Source of the DNA: Microthyrium microscopicum
Lineage: Eukaryota > Ascomycota > Dothideomycetes > Microthyriales > Microthyriaceae
DNA: 64,000 bases
Assembly: GCA_010405405.1 (NCBI GenBank)
Contig: MU004231.1
Coordinates: 2,471,249-2,535,248, forward strand
Reading direction: 5' to 3'
A model generated the notes under the pieces. That model had not been told where the DNA came from and did not search any database. It was given only the letters and a program-made list of their open reading frames with translations. How positions within the stretch are numbered: the first letter of the stretch is position 1; each line of letters begins with the position of its first letter. This document shows positions 30,587 through 41,560 of this stretch, in pieces. The position numbers and the translations under genes are program-made.

Positions 30587-33500
30587 ATGGACCAATATCA
30601 GCCACCTCCTATGCCTGATAGCTCTTCTTCTACCACCGAGGTCCTGGCCTGGGTCATCATATCCATTATCAAAGTTGTTCCATTGTTGCTTCTTCGACTG
30701 GTTACATTTGTAACCATCACTGTACCTTCCTGGCTATACACACTGCTGTCAGTGAGCTTGACAGTGACCATCAACTTCAGCACACTTGCTTTCATCGGTC
30801 TGGCCTTCCTGTCTACCGCTAGTTACTTCATCCGCTACCGATATCACAGCTATGCGCGGGGACCAGTGGAGTCTTCTCGAAAAGATCCAGAGGTTGAAGT
30901 GCCCAACCCGCAGACAGACAACTCCAAGCCTGGTCTCTCCAACTACCTCGATGAGTTTCTTAGTGCCATCAAGGTCTTTGGGTATCTGGAGAAGAATGTC
31001 TTTCACGAGCTTACGCGAACCATGCACACACGCCGACTAGCTGCTGGAGAGACGTTTCTACTGGAAGAAGAACAAGGATTTTGTCTTGTTGTCGAAGGAT
31101 CTATCCAAATCTTCATCAAGTCGCAGCACGAAGACTCGGAGGATGTTGAGGATGCAGGGTACTTCTCTCCGGACCGCCATCAGGGGTATCAACTTCTCAC
31201 TGAGGTTCAAAATGGAGCTCCTATGTCCTCGTTGTTTAGTATCTTGTCACTGTTTACCGAGGATATCACCACTAAAGGGCATTCTGATCATTCCAGTCAC
31301 AGACGACAATCGTCCATGTCATCCGTACCACCTAGAACACCACCGCACTCCGTCAACAATCTGTCTCCATTGAATGGCTATCCATCACCCAGAGGGCCTA
31401 CTATGGCGCAATTACCTAGAGCTTATAGCCAACCATCTTCGCTGCATGCGAGTCCTGAGATTCATCCAGATCATCTCACTCAAGTACCGCCGCTGAATCT
31501 AGAACCCCAGGCTGATGTACCAGCTACTCCGGATCGTGCAGATCTTTCTTTACAGCTCAAGAGGATGAAATCTGCACACCCAGATATCGTTGCCAGAGCA
31601 ACTCAAGACTCGACTATCGCTATCATACCTGCGACGGCTTTCAAGCGCTTGACGAGACAATATCCGAAAGCGACGGCGCACATCGTGCAAGTCATTCTAA
31701 ACAGATTCTACCGTGTAACTCTAGTGACCGCACAAAGCTATCTTGGCTTGACAAATGAGATTCTTGATACTGAGAAACGCATGACAAAGTATCTTCTCTC
31801 AGAGCTTCCAAGTTTTCTCCTCGGAAGGCCTCTAGACGCTATCAAAGAGACATTTTCCCATGAAAGAGAAGTCTTGGGACAAGAAGAGGTTGCCAAAGGC
31901 ATTGCTTTACATAATCCAAGAACAGCAGCTCGAAGGCGAAGAAGCAGCTCAATGAAAAAAGAACTGAGTGCACACGTCAGAATTACTGCTGCTCGATCTG
32001 TTGCTCATGGAGGAGCTGACCCACCCTCATCTCCCGAGAATGAAAGATCTGGAGTGAGTGCTGGAGACCTATTTAGAGGATCAAAGGGCAGAAAGAAGGA
32101 AAGAACCTTGTATGCTCAGCCCGTTCAGACTCCATGGCAGCGAGTTGGATCGCCCATGGAAGGAGGAAATTATTTTGAAGCTCGGCCTCGCGCCGTGCAA
32201 CGACAAGAAGCCTCTGAGCATGGAGAGATGTTTCGAGATGCTATCTTCCATGCCATGTGCTCTGCTATGGGTCTTAAGGATTTGAGCAATGGACCAGGTG
32301 TTTCTCGAGACAACCCATTATCGCCGCGACTCGTATCGTATGATGCACGAAAGCAGAAAGCGGTCTTTAACACCGTGCTGGGACTTATGGATCCTTACGA
32401 AGCGTCGAATGACAATGATTCAGAGGCCAACTCCACATCGGCATCAGGCATCACATCATCACACAGTTCTCACAATGTAGAGGATATGATAGATGATGTT
32501 GAGATTGTCTATTTTCCCCAAGGAACTGTACTCGTTGATCAACAAGAACGGCTTCCTGGCCTTTATTATGTCATAGATGGATTCCTTGAGGTTGGCATCA
32601 CGCTTGAAGGCGAATCGAGCGAATCCAATTTTCTGGGAACACGAGATCTTATGGATGAGAAGAGAGGTCACGGCATTTCAAAGAAGAAGAAGACTTCGCC
32701 AAAAGGCCATCATCGGCAATCGCTCCATCTTGTCAAGCCAGGCTCTCTTGCAGGATATCTACCTGCTATATCAGGGTTTCGTTCGTTTGTGGATGTCACA
32801 GCGAAAAGCGATGTCATTGTTGGCTTCCTGCCGCGGAAATCATTGGACAAACTCGTTGAGAAATATCCTGTTGTTCTCCTTACACTCGCCAAGCGACTTA
32901 CGTCTCTACTCAATGGTATGATCTTGCACATTGATTTCGCGCTTGAATATCTACAAGTTGATGCTGGACATATCATCTACGAGCAAGATTCGCCGAGCGA
33001 TTCTATATACATCATCCTGAATGGTCGACTTCGTGGAATCCAGCAGGGGGACAAGAAGGATATTCGCGTTCTAGGCGAATATGGTCAGGGTGATAGCGTT
33101 GGCGAACTCGAAGTACTGACGGATGCTGTCCGGCCTGGTTCACTCCATGCCATTCGCGACACCGAATTGGCAAAACTTCCAAAGACACTATTCAATAGCT
33201 TGGCTCAGGAGCACCCTGCCATATCAATGAAAATGTCCAAGGTTCTGGCCAAGAGAATGAGAACTCTAATGTACAATCCGGTCATAGACAGTACCAAAGA
33301 GCGTCTCGCAATTGGAGGAGCCAAGAATCCATCTTCTACTGTCAATCTACGGACTGTTGGAATAGTCCCTGTCCGAGATGGAGTGCCCGTAGGCGAATTT
33401 GCCGGGAGACTTGTCAATGCCCTGACTCAGATTGGTATATCAGTCATACTGCTCAACCAAACTGCCATCTTCAAGCATCTTGGCCATCATGCATTCAGCA

Positions 33501-35001
33501 AAATGGGAAAGCTCAAGATCTCGCAGTATCTTGCAGACCTTGAAGAGCGCTATGGAATGGTCCTCTACGTTGCCGACACCAGTGTTCAATCGCCATGGAC
33601 CTCAACATGCGTAGCCCAAGCCGATTGTGTATTAGTAGTCGGCGTAGCTGATGATTCACCAGCGCTTGGCGAATATGAAAGAATCGTTTTGACAGCAAAA
33701 ACGACTGCCCGAAAAGAACTCGTTCTACTCCACGCCGAGCGATTATGTCCGCCAGGCCTAACATCCAAGTGGCTGCGCAACCGACTCTGGATCAACGGTG
33801 GCCACCACCACGTTCAGATGGAAAACGCAACTGTCTTACAGGCAGGCAGTGTGAAAAGCAGACGGACTGGTGCCGCAGCAGCCATAAAGCATCGAGTCAA
33901 GGTCATTCAAGCTGAGATTCAGAAATTCACAGGTAGAAGAGTCACGCAAACACCTATCTACTCAACTACTTCACCATTCAAATCCGACTTTCATCGACTT
34001 GCCCGAAGACTATGCGGAAAGTCTATCGGCCTTGTTCTCGGTGGCGGTGGAGCTCGCGGCATAGCCCACGTAGGCATCATACGAGCCATGGAAGAAGCCG
34101 GCATACCCATTGACATCGTCGGTGGAACATCAATTGGCGCCTTCGTCGGCGCCCTCTACGCCTGGGATGCTGGCATCGTGCCCATGTATGGTCGCATCAA
34201 GCGCTTTGCTGGCCGCATGGGTAGTATGTGGCGCTTTGCTCTCGACCTCACCTATCCCTCGTAAGCTCCCTTCCCTTCGGTTCCATACTTTTCAGCCAGC
34301 TAACCATTTTCAGGGCATCCTACACAACCGGCCTTGAATTCAACCGCGGCATCTGGAAAACCTTCGCAAACTACCGCATCGAAGACTTCTGGCTCCCCTA
34401 CTACTGCAACACCACCAACATTTCCCGCTCCTGCGCAGAATACCACAACTCTGGCCACGTCTGGCGCTACGTCCGTGCCTCCATGTCCCTTGCCGGCCTG
34501 CTCCCACCTCTCTGTGACGACGGCAACATGCTTTTAGACGGCGGATACATCGACAACTTGACCGTCGCGCACATGAAATCCTTAGGCTGCGATGTCATTT
34601 TCGCAGTAGACGTTGGTTCTCTCGACGACCATACGCCGCAAACGTATGGCGATAGCCTGAGTGGCTTTTGGAGTCTGTGGAATCGCTGGGATCCGTTGAG
34701 TAATGCACCGAATCCGCCCACACTGGGTGACATACAGTCGAGATTGGCGTATGTGTCTAGTGTGGAAGCGCTCGAGCGTGCGAAAACGACGCCGGGGTGC
34801 CATTATATGAGGCCGCCAATTGATCCGTTTGGAACGCTGGCGTTTGGGGAGTTTGATGAGATCTACAAGGTCGGGTATGAGTATGGGCAGAAAGTGCTGG
34901 CGGAGTTAAGGGAGCAGAAGGTGTTGCCGCTTATGGAGGAGGCGGAGGGTGATAAAGGGGATCTGAGGAGGACGAGGATGAGTAGACGGGCTAGTGTTTA
35001 G
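30587..35001 (+). CDS. nte1: Lysophospholipase NTE1 (neuropathy target esterase family)
   Basis: Two exons, 30587-34260 and 34314-35001 (53-bp intron with GCTAAC branch), 1453 residues. N-terminal hydrophobic segments at about 17-80 anchor the protein in the ER. Cyclic-nucleotide-binding-like domains follow ([53 protein letters not shown]). The patatin esterase domain has the oxyanion motif GGGGARG, nucleophile GTSIG and, across the junction, the catalytic Asp in LDGGYIDN. Nte1 deacylates phosphatidylcholine, and also lysophosphatidylcholine, to glycerophosphocholine in the ER membrane. Long Ser-rich linkers could be phosphorylated. Size and order match fungal Nte1 (about 1500 residues). The call is secure. 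Confidence 0.95.
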
Positions 35002-35396
35002 ATCTGATTGATGGCGGTGATGCTACTAGGTGGGATGAAATGCTTAACCATTGATGAGGCAGAATATTGTAGACGTGACAAGAAGATTTTTCTGATGTAT
35101 GATAGCTGTTTTGGATATCAATAAATAGACTTTGCATTGGAAATCCCCATTGGATCCTATCAAATTGCATGGCATAGCGCCCATTTTTGTGCTCACGAAT
35201 GACTATAATACAAATAATTAAAAATACCGTTTATCCATACAATCTAAAACAGCCGACTAGCTTGCCTTTCTTTCATCAATACTGCGAATCTCATTGTTGA
35301 GGACCCCCAAACTCTCCTGAGCGCATATTGGGACTCTAATCACGAGATCTTGATGTCCCCGCCCGTCGCTCAATACGAACTCTCAGCTGCAACCGC
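35002..35396. other. Convergent intergenic region
   Basis: This holds the 3' flanks of nte1 and of the minus-strand PARP-finger gene. AT-rich; no gene. Confidence 0.5.
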
Positions 35397-36714
35397 TTAT
35401 TCGACCTTGAGCTCCTTCTTTGCTTTGCGAGCGCGTTTTGGTTTTGGAGCCTCATCTGGAATTGTCAGCATGAGGTTACGCTTCGTGGTGAAGCCGGGAG
35501 CTACCCATCGCATTCGGTGGGATCCATAGCACTCGATAAAGAACACATTCTATGGTAGCCGTCGAGTGCGATGGGAGATGTGGTGTTTTTGGTTCATATC
35601 AAAGAATGTGATCTGACACGAGGAAAGCTTACCTGGGGTAGCCTCGTCATCGGCTTTGAGCACTTTGAGAGTACGCTTGTTAGGCTTCTGGGAGGTGTTA
35701 GCCCAACGCTTCGCGTATCCGAGTGGCCACCATCAAGTGCTGTGGGAAACATCAAGTGATGTGGGAGAGAGCAGTGCAATAAGCTTTGAATGAGAGACTC
35801 ACCTCTTCCTCAGAAGCATCCTCCTCGACCTTTGGTGCTTTAGCGGCTTTACGAGCCCGCTTTTGTTGCTCAGGTTTGGACACTTTTTCATTCAAGTCCT
35901 CCTCTTCGACCTTGGGCTCAACCTTTGCTTTGCGGGCAGCTTTCTTCTTTGGTTCAGGCTTGGGCGCTTCTTCAAGAGATTCTTCCTCCTCAATCTTGGT
36001 CTCAACCTTGGTCTTACGAGCACGCTTCTTCGGTTCAGGTTTGGCAGGCTCTTCAGCGGACACATCCTCTTCGACCTTGGTTGCTTTGGTGGCCTTGCGA
36101 GGTGCGCCTTTCTTAAGTGCAGGCTTGGATGCTTCTTCATCATCATCCTCCTCCTCCTCAGCATCCTCCTCGGCGACCTTGGTTGCTTTGGTGGCCTTGC
36201 GAGGTGCGCGTTTCTTAGGTGCAGGCTTGGATGCTTCTTCATCGTCCTCCTCAGCATCCTCCTCGGCGACCTTCTTCGCCTTCTTCTTTGGAGCGCGCTT
36301 GGCACCGGGACGATTCAATTCAGGCTCTTGCTTCCAATCTTCATCGTCGACGTGGCCCTGCTCTAGAGCGCGGCGAACCTTGACCTGGTCGTCGTCATCG
36401 AGAGTGTCAAAGTTTTCAAACAAGTCAAAGTTGCCTTCAAGGAACTTATTAACGTTTTCGATTTGTTTTGGGGTCCAGCAGCCCCTGTTGGGAATATCAG
36501 TAACATAGCAAAAGGCCTTGTGGTCAATGGACAGTGAGACTTACAAATGTCTATATTTCCAGCTGGCACGGGCTTCGCCATGAACATTGATCTCGACCCA
36601 AGTGCCAACACGAATCTCGCCCTTTTCAAACTTGATTTTGGTCGCTTTGCATCGGGCGTCGTCACAGCCAGCTCGACGGTTGGGAGCATACTCTATCATG
36701 TAAGCGGTAGGCAT
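35397..36714 (-). CDS. PARP-type zinc-finger protein with Lys/Ala/Glu repeats
   Basis: Four coding exons: 36545-36714, 35803-36484, 35633-35687 and 35397-35455, total 321 residues. The N-terminal ~95 residues form a PARP-type zinc finger: AYMIEYAPNRRAGC, a second Cys four residues on (C-x4-C), GEIRVGTWVEI, then YRHLGCWTPKQIEN supplying His and Cys, ending VRRALEQGHV. Such fingers bind DNA ends. No catalytic domain follows; instead come repeats of about 33 residues alternating basic (KKRAPRKATKATK) and acidic (EEDAEEEEDDDEEASKP) blocks, suggesting a DNA- or histone-binding tail. Intron lengths are striking: 60, then 115 and 177 bp, against about 50 bp elsewhere in the window, and the long ones carry hairpin elements. 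A 238-bp intron is probable in the 5' UTR (36742-36979). Confidence 0.8.
35456..35632 (-). other. 177-bp intron carrying hairpin element (introner-like copy 1)
   Basis: The intron, three times the local norm, contains a 72-bp imperfect palindrome at 35504-35575 with arms of about 25 bp and a loop of about 20 bp. Its right arm matches that of the copy at 36819-36934 at 22 of 23 bases. Confidence 0.65.
35688..35802 (-). other. 115-bp intron with degenerate element copy
   Basis: Within it, 35721-35766 carries two similar CACTTGATG/CATCAAGTG-type blocks that align loosely to the element arms. This is probably an old copy. Confidence 0.35.
36076..36270 (-). repeat. About 100-bp in-frame tandem repeat in PARP-finger gene
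   Basis: Two near-identical blocks encode PRKATKATKV followed by an acidic stretch and EASKPA. Copies differ by the length of the Glu/Asp run, so slippage is likely. Confidence 0.75.
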
Positions 36715-36741
36715 GTTGAGAGACGTGGTAATGACGAGAGT

Positions 36742-36979
36742 CTGTAGTTGGTCAGTGTAAGAGCGTGATAAAAGCTGACGTGCTCTGAAAAGGTCAAACG
36801 GTCTCTTCGTTCAAAGTCAAACCATAGGTAGCGTATCTTCCATCGTAGTCGATGGCACCCATAGCATTCGATAAGAAAGGCGTCTTATGGTAGCCGTCGA
36901 GTGCGATAAGAAATACGGTCGGTACCTATGGTTTCGTTGGACGTGGTCAGGAAATGTGATTTTCCGCGGAGAATCTTAC
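36742..36979 (-). other. Putative 238-bp 5' UTR intron carrying hairpin element (copy 2)
   Basis: A GTAAGATTC donor begins at 36979 and an acceptor CTACAG ends at 36742, 27 bp before the ATG. Inside is a 116-bp palindrome (36819-36934) whose outer arms AAACCATAGGTA/TACCTATGGTTT are perfect. Transcript evidence is lacking. Confidence 0.55.
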
Positions 36980-37868
36980 TTGAAGCAGAGAAGTGGATGT
37001 GCTGGAACAGGTGTTTGATGGAGAAAGGCGATGAGAATGGGAGTTTTTGAGTTTTTATGAGAGACGGAGGGTTTGGGTGGTGGCAGTGTTAATCTGGTGT
37101 TAATAGGTAGAGTAGGTACCTAGGCAGCTGCCCAAGCCGGGTACTTTGAGATTTGAGGTAGAGTAGGCAAGTATGGTTGGACTGAGGGAAGGAGCGACGG
37201 GTGCCAGTCTCAGATGCTCTTTCCCGTTGAGGTCAGTAGCAAGTTAGCAACATGTATGCGCCTGACCTGCAAGCAAATCCTTTTTCCTTTCCTTAATCTC
37301 AAATCCTTTGTTCTACTAATCAGGTCATCCTTATACAACACCTGAATCGCAGAACAATTTGTGTATGCAAACACTCCATCTCGGCTACCTGCGTCGACAT
37401 CAAATGATTAAGGTGTAGCAAAGGGCTTTCTGCCTTATGGCCTGATCATGCCAACAACGTCTGCAGTTGCATGTGCCATGTGGTACCAACTGGCAACATT
37501 TGAAGGGTACCTAGATCCAGATGTCGCTTTCTCTTATTTTTTCAAGGGCCCATGACGAAACTATATTCAATGCTAAGACTAACACTCGATATCTGACAGG
37601 ATCTTGCTTCATTAATTTGGTACAAAATTGAGTCGACAAAGTGAAGTCATGACGATATTGATCAGTTCAAAGCCTGACAAATACCTTGTTGCCTGACACA
37701 GTCAACGCGTCAATCTAAACTCTCAACTACACCAAATGCAAATGCAACTTCGTCAATGAAAAAAAGTTTCCACCCCAAATACTCTGCACACAACTCTTTC
37801 TTCTCCAGCGATCGACTACCCTCTTTCGTTGGCTCGATACAAATACAACCTCAAGCCACGATGACTTG
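36980..37868. promoter_or_regulatory. Divergent promoter region (PARP-finger gene / mitochondrial protein)
   Basis: An 889-bp region with no gene. It is the upstream of both divergent genes. Confidence 0.45.
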
Positions 37869-40637
37869 ATGTTTCCACTGCTCTCTCGCTCCCTCAAACA
37901 AATACCACAGCGACTCCTCCCGTTTTGCCCCATTCGCCGTACACTTGCCACCAAATTATCCCATCAACAGAAAGGGCCAAGAGTACAAGACTGGATTCTA
38001 GATATACCAGCGTACATAAGTTTCAGAGTCCAGGGAATTCCGCGGTATCCTGCCCCAAATCCCAAAAATTGGAGAATAGCAGAAGAATGGCTCCGACCAC
38101 TACAGCCACACTTCGATCGGTACACCTCGGGCTCAGTTGAAGATGCAGCGGATCATATTTCCGCTCAAGGGGGTTTCACACAAACCTCTTCAAGCGAAGT
38201 TGTTCAAGATGATTACTTTGACGCTCAAGTAGGTCAGGTGCTGCTGCGAGGTCGGAATGCCAGGCAAAACCCTCTTGTATATCTCGCGCTCAAAAAGAAG
38301 GATTGGGGCATGATAGCTTGGATTGTTCGTGTTATAACTGAGCAGCCACATTTCCGACATGACGACCATTTGGCAATGACAATGGAGCCGATTTCCATCA
38401 AGCACATGTCAAACTTACCGCAACCTGCCACCGCAAGCTTCAATGATTTGTTGGCACAGCCTCTATTTCTGGAGATGGACCAACCACCACAAAGTGTTAC
38501 AGAAGTGGCCAACCGGAGCTCGGCATTATCTTCACGCATTCAAATACAGAGAGCTGCTATCAATACAGTGTTGGAGTTTCTGGGCCAAATGATTATGGTT
38601 TCTTATACTTGCAAAAATGTAGCCAAGTCTCAGATGTTTATGGATCAAGTGCTCAATATCTTTGCGATACTACACCACAATTCGGTTATCCCTGACTTGA
38701 CATACAGGTCAATGAAGAATTCGAGCGAGTCGAGGCTGGCGCCTCCTCAATATCTGGCAGACCTGTATCAGCCTATGCTCACTGCCATTCTCGACGCCGA
38801 GTGGAACATCTACCAGGAGCATCCAGAGCTTGCAACATTCAGCTCTGTAGCGCAAGTAGAGATACCTGGCTATGAGTTCCCCGCTCACAACAATCCGAAG
38901 CGTATTTTGCCATACTGTCATGGTATCTGGCTGGAACTTCTCCTCTGGATCTGCTTGAGAGGCCACTGGATGCATGCTGGGGGGAGTATTATACGAATGA
39001 TCAATTCTACGAAGTCGCCGATTGATTGGAAGTCGTCGTCATGGAGGAAGTGGCTTCCTAGTTCCTCCGATGACCGCTGCGTCATTCCACCAGGCACAAT
39101 CTCCACAGAAGTACTGAACAGTTATGTGGAGGCAATGATCGATGCTTCTGCTACTTCCAGCAGCATTAGTGGGATAAAGGAAGACACGTTGATTCGCTAT
39201 ATGCAGCACGCCAAAGAGCTTTTGCATAAAGACCAAACAGCGGCAAATTCACTTGAGTGGGAACGCACCATGTCTCGGTACTTGATCTCCAAGGATTTGG
39301 GCACGTCAAACGTCAAGATATTGAAGGCCAGTAAACTCATTTCAGACTTGATTGCAAAAAAGCATCCGACGGAAACATCAACGAAAGATGATGGGCTTAT
39401 TGAAGGCGAGATTCGAGATGACACAGAACTTCGTGGCATTCCTTTGCGCTTACTCACTCTCGCTCTTGAACAAGGGGACATCGTTTTGATTCGAGAATTG
39501 GTCGAAGCGATGGAATTGCAGCGTATAGTGACTGGATCGCACGAATTTCTCAAAAACCTGCTGTTGTGTGTTTGTGACTCTGATCAGTACGAAGCTGCCC
39601 ACGATCTGCTATTCAAGCTTCCATCTGGACCTTTAATCATCAAGGATCATTATCAAGAACCCGAACTAGCAGCATCGCTCGTTCGTTATGCAGTGTCCAC
39701 CTCTAATCGCGCTTTACTAATCGACATATTAAAGCCTGCTGTCTTGACCAACCTACCGCAGTCCAAGTCGACTTTAGCACTTCTTATCTGCCAAATCGAG
39801 ACTCGACGCTGGAGTGCAGTGCTCAGCACAATCAAAGCACTCGAAGATGGTCCATCTGGTGACTGGCAATTGCGAGCATTCGTCATCCTCGTCAAAGAAG
39901 TTTTAACGCTGCAGGGAAAGCGGAGTAAATCTGTCGATGCGGGTACAGACACAGCTGGCCTCGCCCAAGCACTTGACGCGCTATCTCTTCTCTCAATCAA
40001 GATGCTACAAGCCTCACCAAGACAATCAGAGCAGCAACGAGCCAGCACATACACGGTACTTGGTGTATTAGCCAGCATAGATCCCGAATGGGCACTATTC
40101 TGTGCATCCGCTCTCCGTGGTGCCAAGCGGACTCTTGCACAGAATAAACATACCCATGTTATAACTTCGCTCTCACCCGATTTTATGGCAGTCTTGTTGC
40201 AAGGCGTCGCCAACTTTGGGGGTCTCGAAGCTGTTGCACATATCTGGCAAACTTGGTGCATTCCACAAACCTCCCAGGGGATAAAGCACCGAGCTGCTCT
40301 TGTGGCCCACTTTCGAACTGATTCAGAGTACTACCCAGAGAACTGGCTACTCGTTGACTTCCCTAGCTGGGCGAAGATCAGATATGTGGGCAAAATGCAG
40401 CCTTCTCTCAGCATGGTTAGAGTCTTGCTTACACAAGACCTGTTACAGCCGTATAGGGAACAAGGTGAGAATTCTAGTGTTTTCAAGTCATTGGCTGCTT
40501 TGTTAGGCTGGGATGAGAAGATGGTTCGTAAACACTTGATGCAAGGCGCTGAACCATATAAACCGTGGGCGCTGGTTGAAGATTATCGTCGCGACCGCGA
40601 AGAGGAACGAGAAGATGCGGAAGATGGCGCGGAATGA
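37869..40637 (+). CDS. Mitochondrial helical-repeat protein, unidentified (922 aa)
   Basis: A single long exon. The start is Arg/Ser/Leu-rich and lacks acidic residues (MFPLLSRSLKQIPQRLLPFCPIRRTLATKL), a strong mitochondrial presequence with a likely cleavage near residue 27. The rest is predicted almost wholly helical with short helix-turn-helix segments (DWGMIAWIVRVI; ALLIDILKPAVL; LAILICQIE-like, VLSTIKALEDG), a pattern compatible with degenerate pentatricopeptide or similar alpha-solenoid repeats. Fungal PPR-type proteins of this size act in mitochondrial RNA handling or complex I assembly; I cannot choose among these. I prefer the ATG at 37869 over the TTG three bases earlier. Confidence 0.72.
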   Translation: MFPLLSRSLKQIPQRLLPFCPIRRTLATKLSHQQKGPRVQDWILDIPAYISFRVQGIPRYPAPNPKNWRIAEEWLRPLQPHFDRYTSGSVEDAADHISAQGGFTQTSSSEVVQDDYFDAQVGQVLLRGRNARQNPLVYLALKKKDWGMIAWIVRVITEQPHFRHDDHLAMTMEPISIKHMSNLPQPATASFNDLLAQPLFLEMDQPPQSVTEVANRSSALSSRIQIQRAAINTVLEFLGQMIMVSYTCKNVAKSQMFMDQVLNIFAILHHNSVIPDLTYRSMKNSSESRLAPPQYLADLYQPMLTAILDAEWNIYQEHPELATFSSVAQVEIPGYEFPAHNNPKRILPYCHGIWLELLLWICLRGHWMHAGGSIIRMINSTKSPIDWKSSSWRKWLPSSSDDRCVIPPGTISTEVLNSYVEAMIDASATSSSISGIKEDTLIRYMQHAKELLHKDQTAANSLEWERTMSRYLISKDLGTSNVKILKASKLISDLIAKKHPTETSTKDDGLIEGEIRDDTELRGIPLRLLTLALEQGDIVLIRELVEAMELQRIVTGSHEFLKNLLLCVCDSDQYEAAHDLLFKLPSGPLIIKDHYQEPELAASLVRYAVSTSNRALLIDILKPAVLTNLPQSKSTLALLICQIETRRWSAVLSTIKALEDGPSGDWQLRAFVILVKEVLTLQGKRSKSVDAGTDTAGLAQALDALSLLSIKMLQASPRQSEQQRASTYTVLGVLASIDPEWALFCASALRGAKRTLAQNKHTHVITSLSPDFMAVLLQGVANFGGLEAVAHIWQTWCIPQTSQGIKHRAALVAHFRTDSEYYPENWLLVDFPSWAKIRYVGKMQPSLSMVRVLLTQDLLQPYREQGENSSVFKSLAALLGWDEKMVRKHLMQGAEPYKPWALVEDYRRDREEEREDAEDGAE

Positions 40638-41560
40638 AAATTGTAGCGGCTTACACAGTCAAAGGAATACAATTGAATTACATCAATCTTCAGACTATAT
40701 CTTGACGTGTGTCTTTCATAGGATCAGTATCTGCACGTTGGCTCTACTGTAACTACAGGTCCTACACAACATCGCAATACGAATGTCCCCTGTCAACTTC
40801 TATCATACTGCCGGAGTTCGATCCGGAAGATGTACATGTACAAACTCTGCAATGGATTAACACCATTCAGGTCAACTCTCCCCGCAAACTGGTTATGGTG
40901 TCGCCATGACCCTGGTCTAACCTCCCACATTTGATCCGGGGCACTGAGTCCGGCTTTGACGTCGACAATATCAACTTACTTCCAGCATCTCAAACTCCAC
41001 CTTAGATAGCACGAACTTTTTCATCACTCACACTTTGTCTAATAGTACAATCTTAGCATGAACAGATGATGCTGAATAGATCCGTCTCCATCCATTTTAG
41101 CATAATTTACCGTTACTCCTAACAGGTAGCCTAATACCTTCATCACCATCCACCACGGACTAACTGCAACGGACAAACTCAACAACCGCCTTACTGATTT
41201 CCCCTGACCACTAGTCGCTCAGACCGCCCATATTGCCCAAGCTTCGTGCATAACCACGGGAACTAAAACATGCCATGAACTGCATCCTTCTCAGGGATGG
41301 TGCTGTTGTTTTAAAAAGCACGATTGGTCAATCCAATGGCTTATTGACCTCGGCACCACTTCCCCTCTTGCATAATATGCATACATAGAGATATGGGTTT
41401 GAGGAATAAATATAATGGCTGGTGAGGGGAAGGTCAACGACAGTGTTTGCAGTAAGCATATTATTTTGCCGTTTCTTCCAATTCTCGTTGCTCGTTGAGC
41501 AGTGTTTGAGTCTATCGTATAGTCATCGATTCGCACAGCCTTGTGTACTCTGCGGGCAAG
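40638..41560. other. Intergenic region before the CoA ligase gene
   Basis: A 923-bp gap with short non-conserved frames. It contains the upstream region of the CoA ligase gene. No repeat recognised. Confidence 0.45.

Noticed and set aside
35786-36508. 240-residue Ser/Ala/Leu-rich open frame on the plus strand
   Set aside because: It is the antisense of the repetitive Lys/Glu/Ala coding region of the PARP-finger gene; composition is explained by the repeats.
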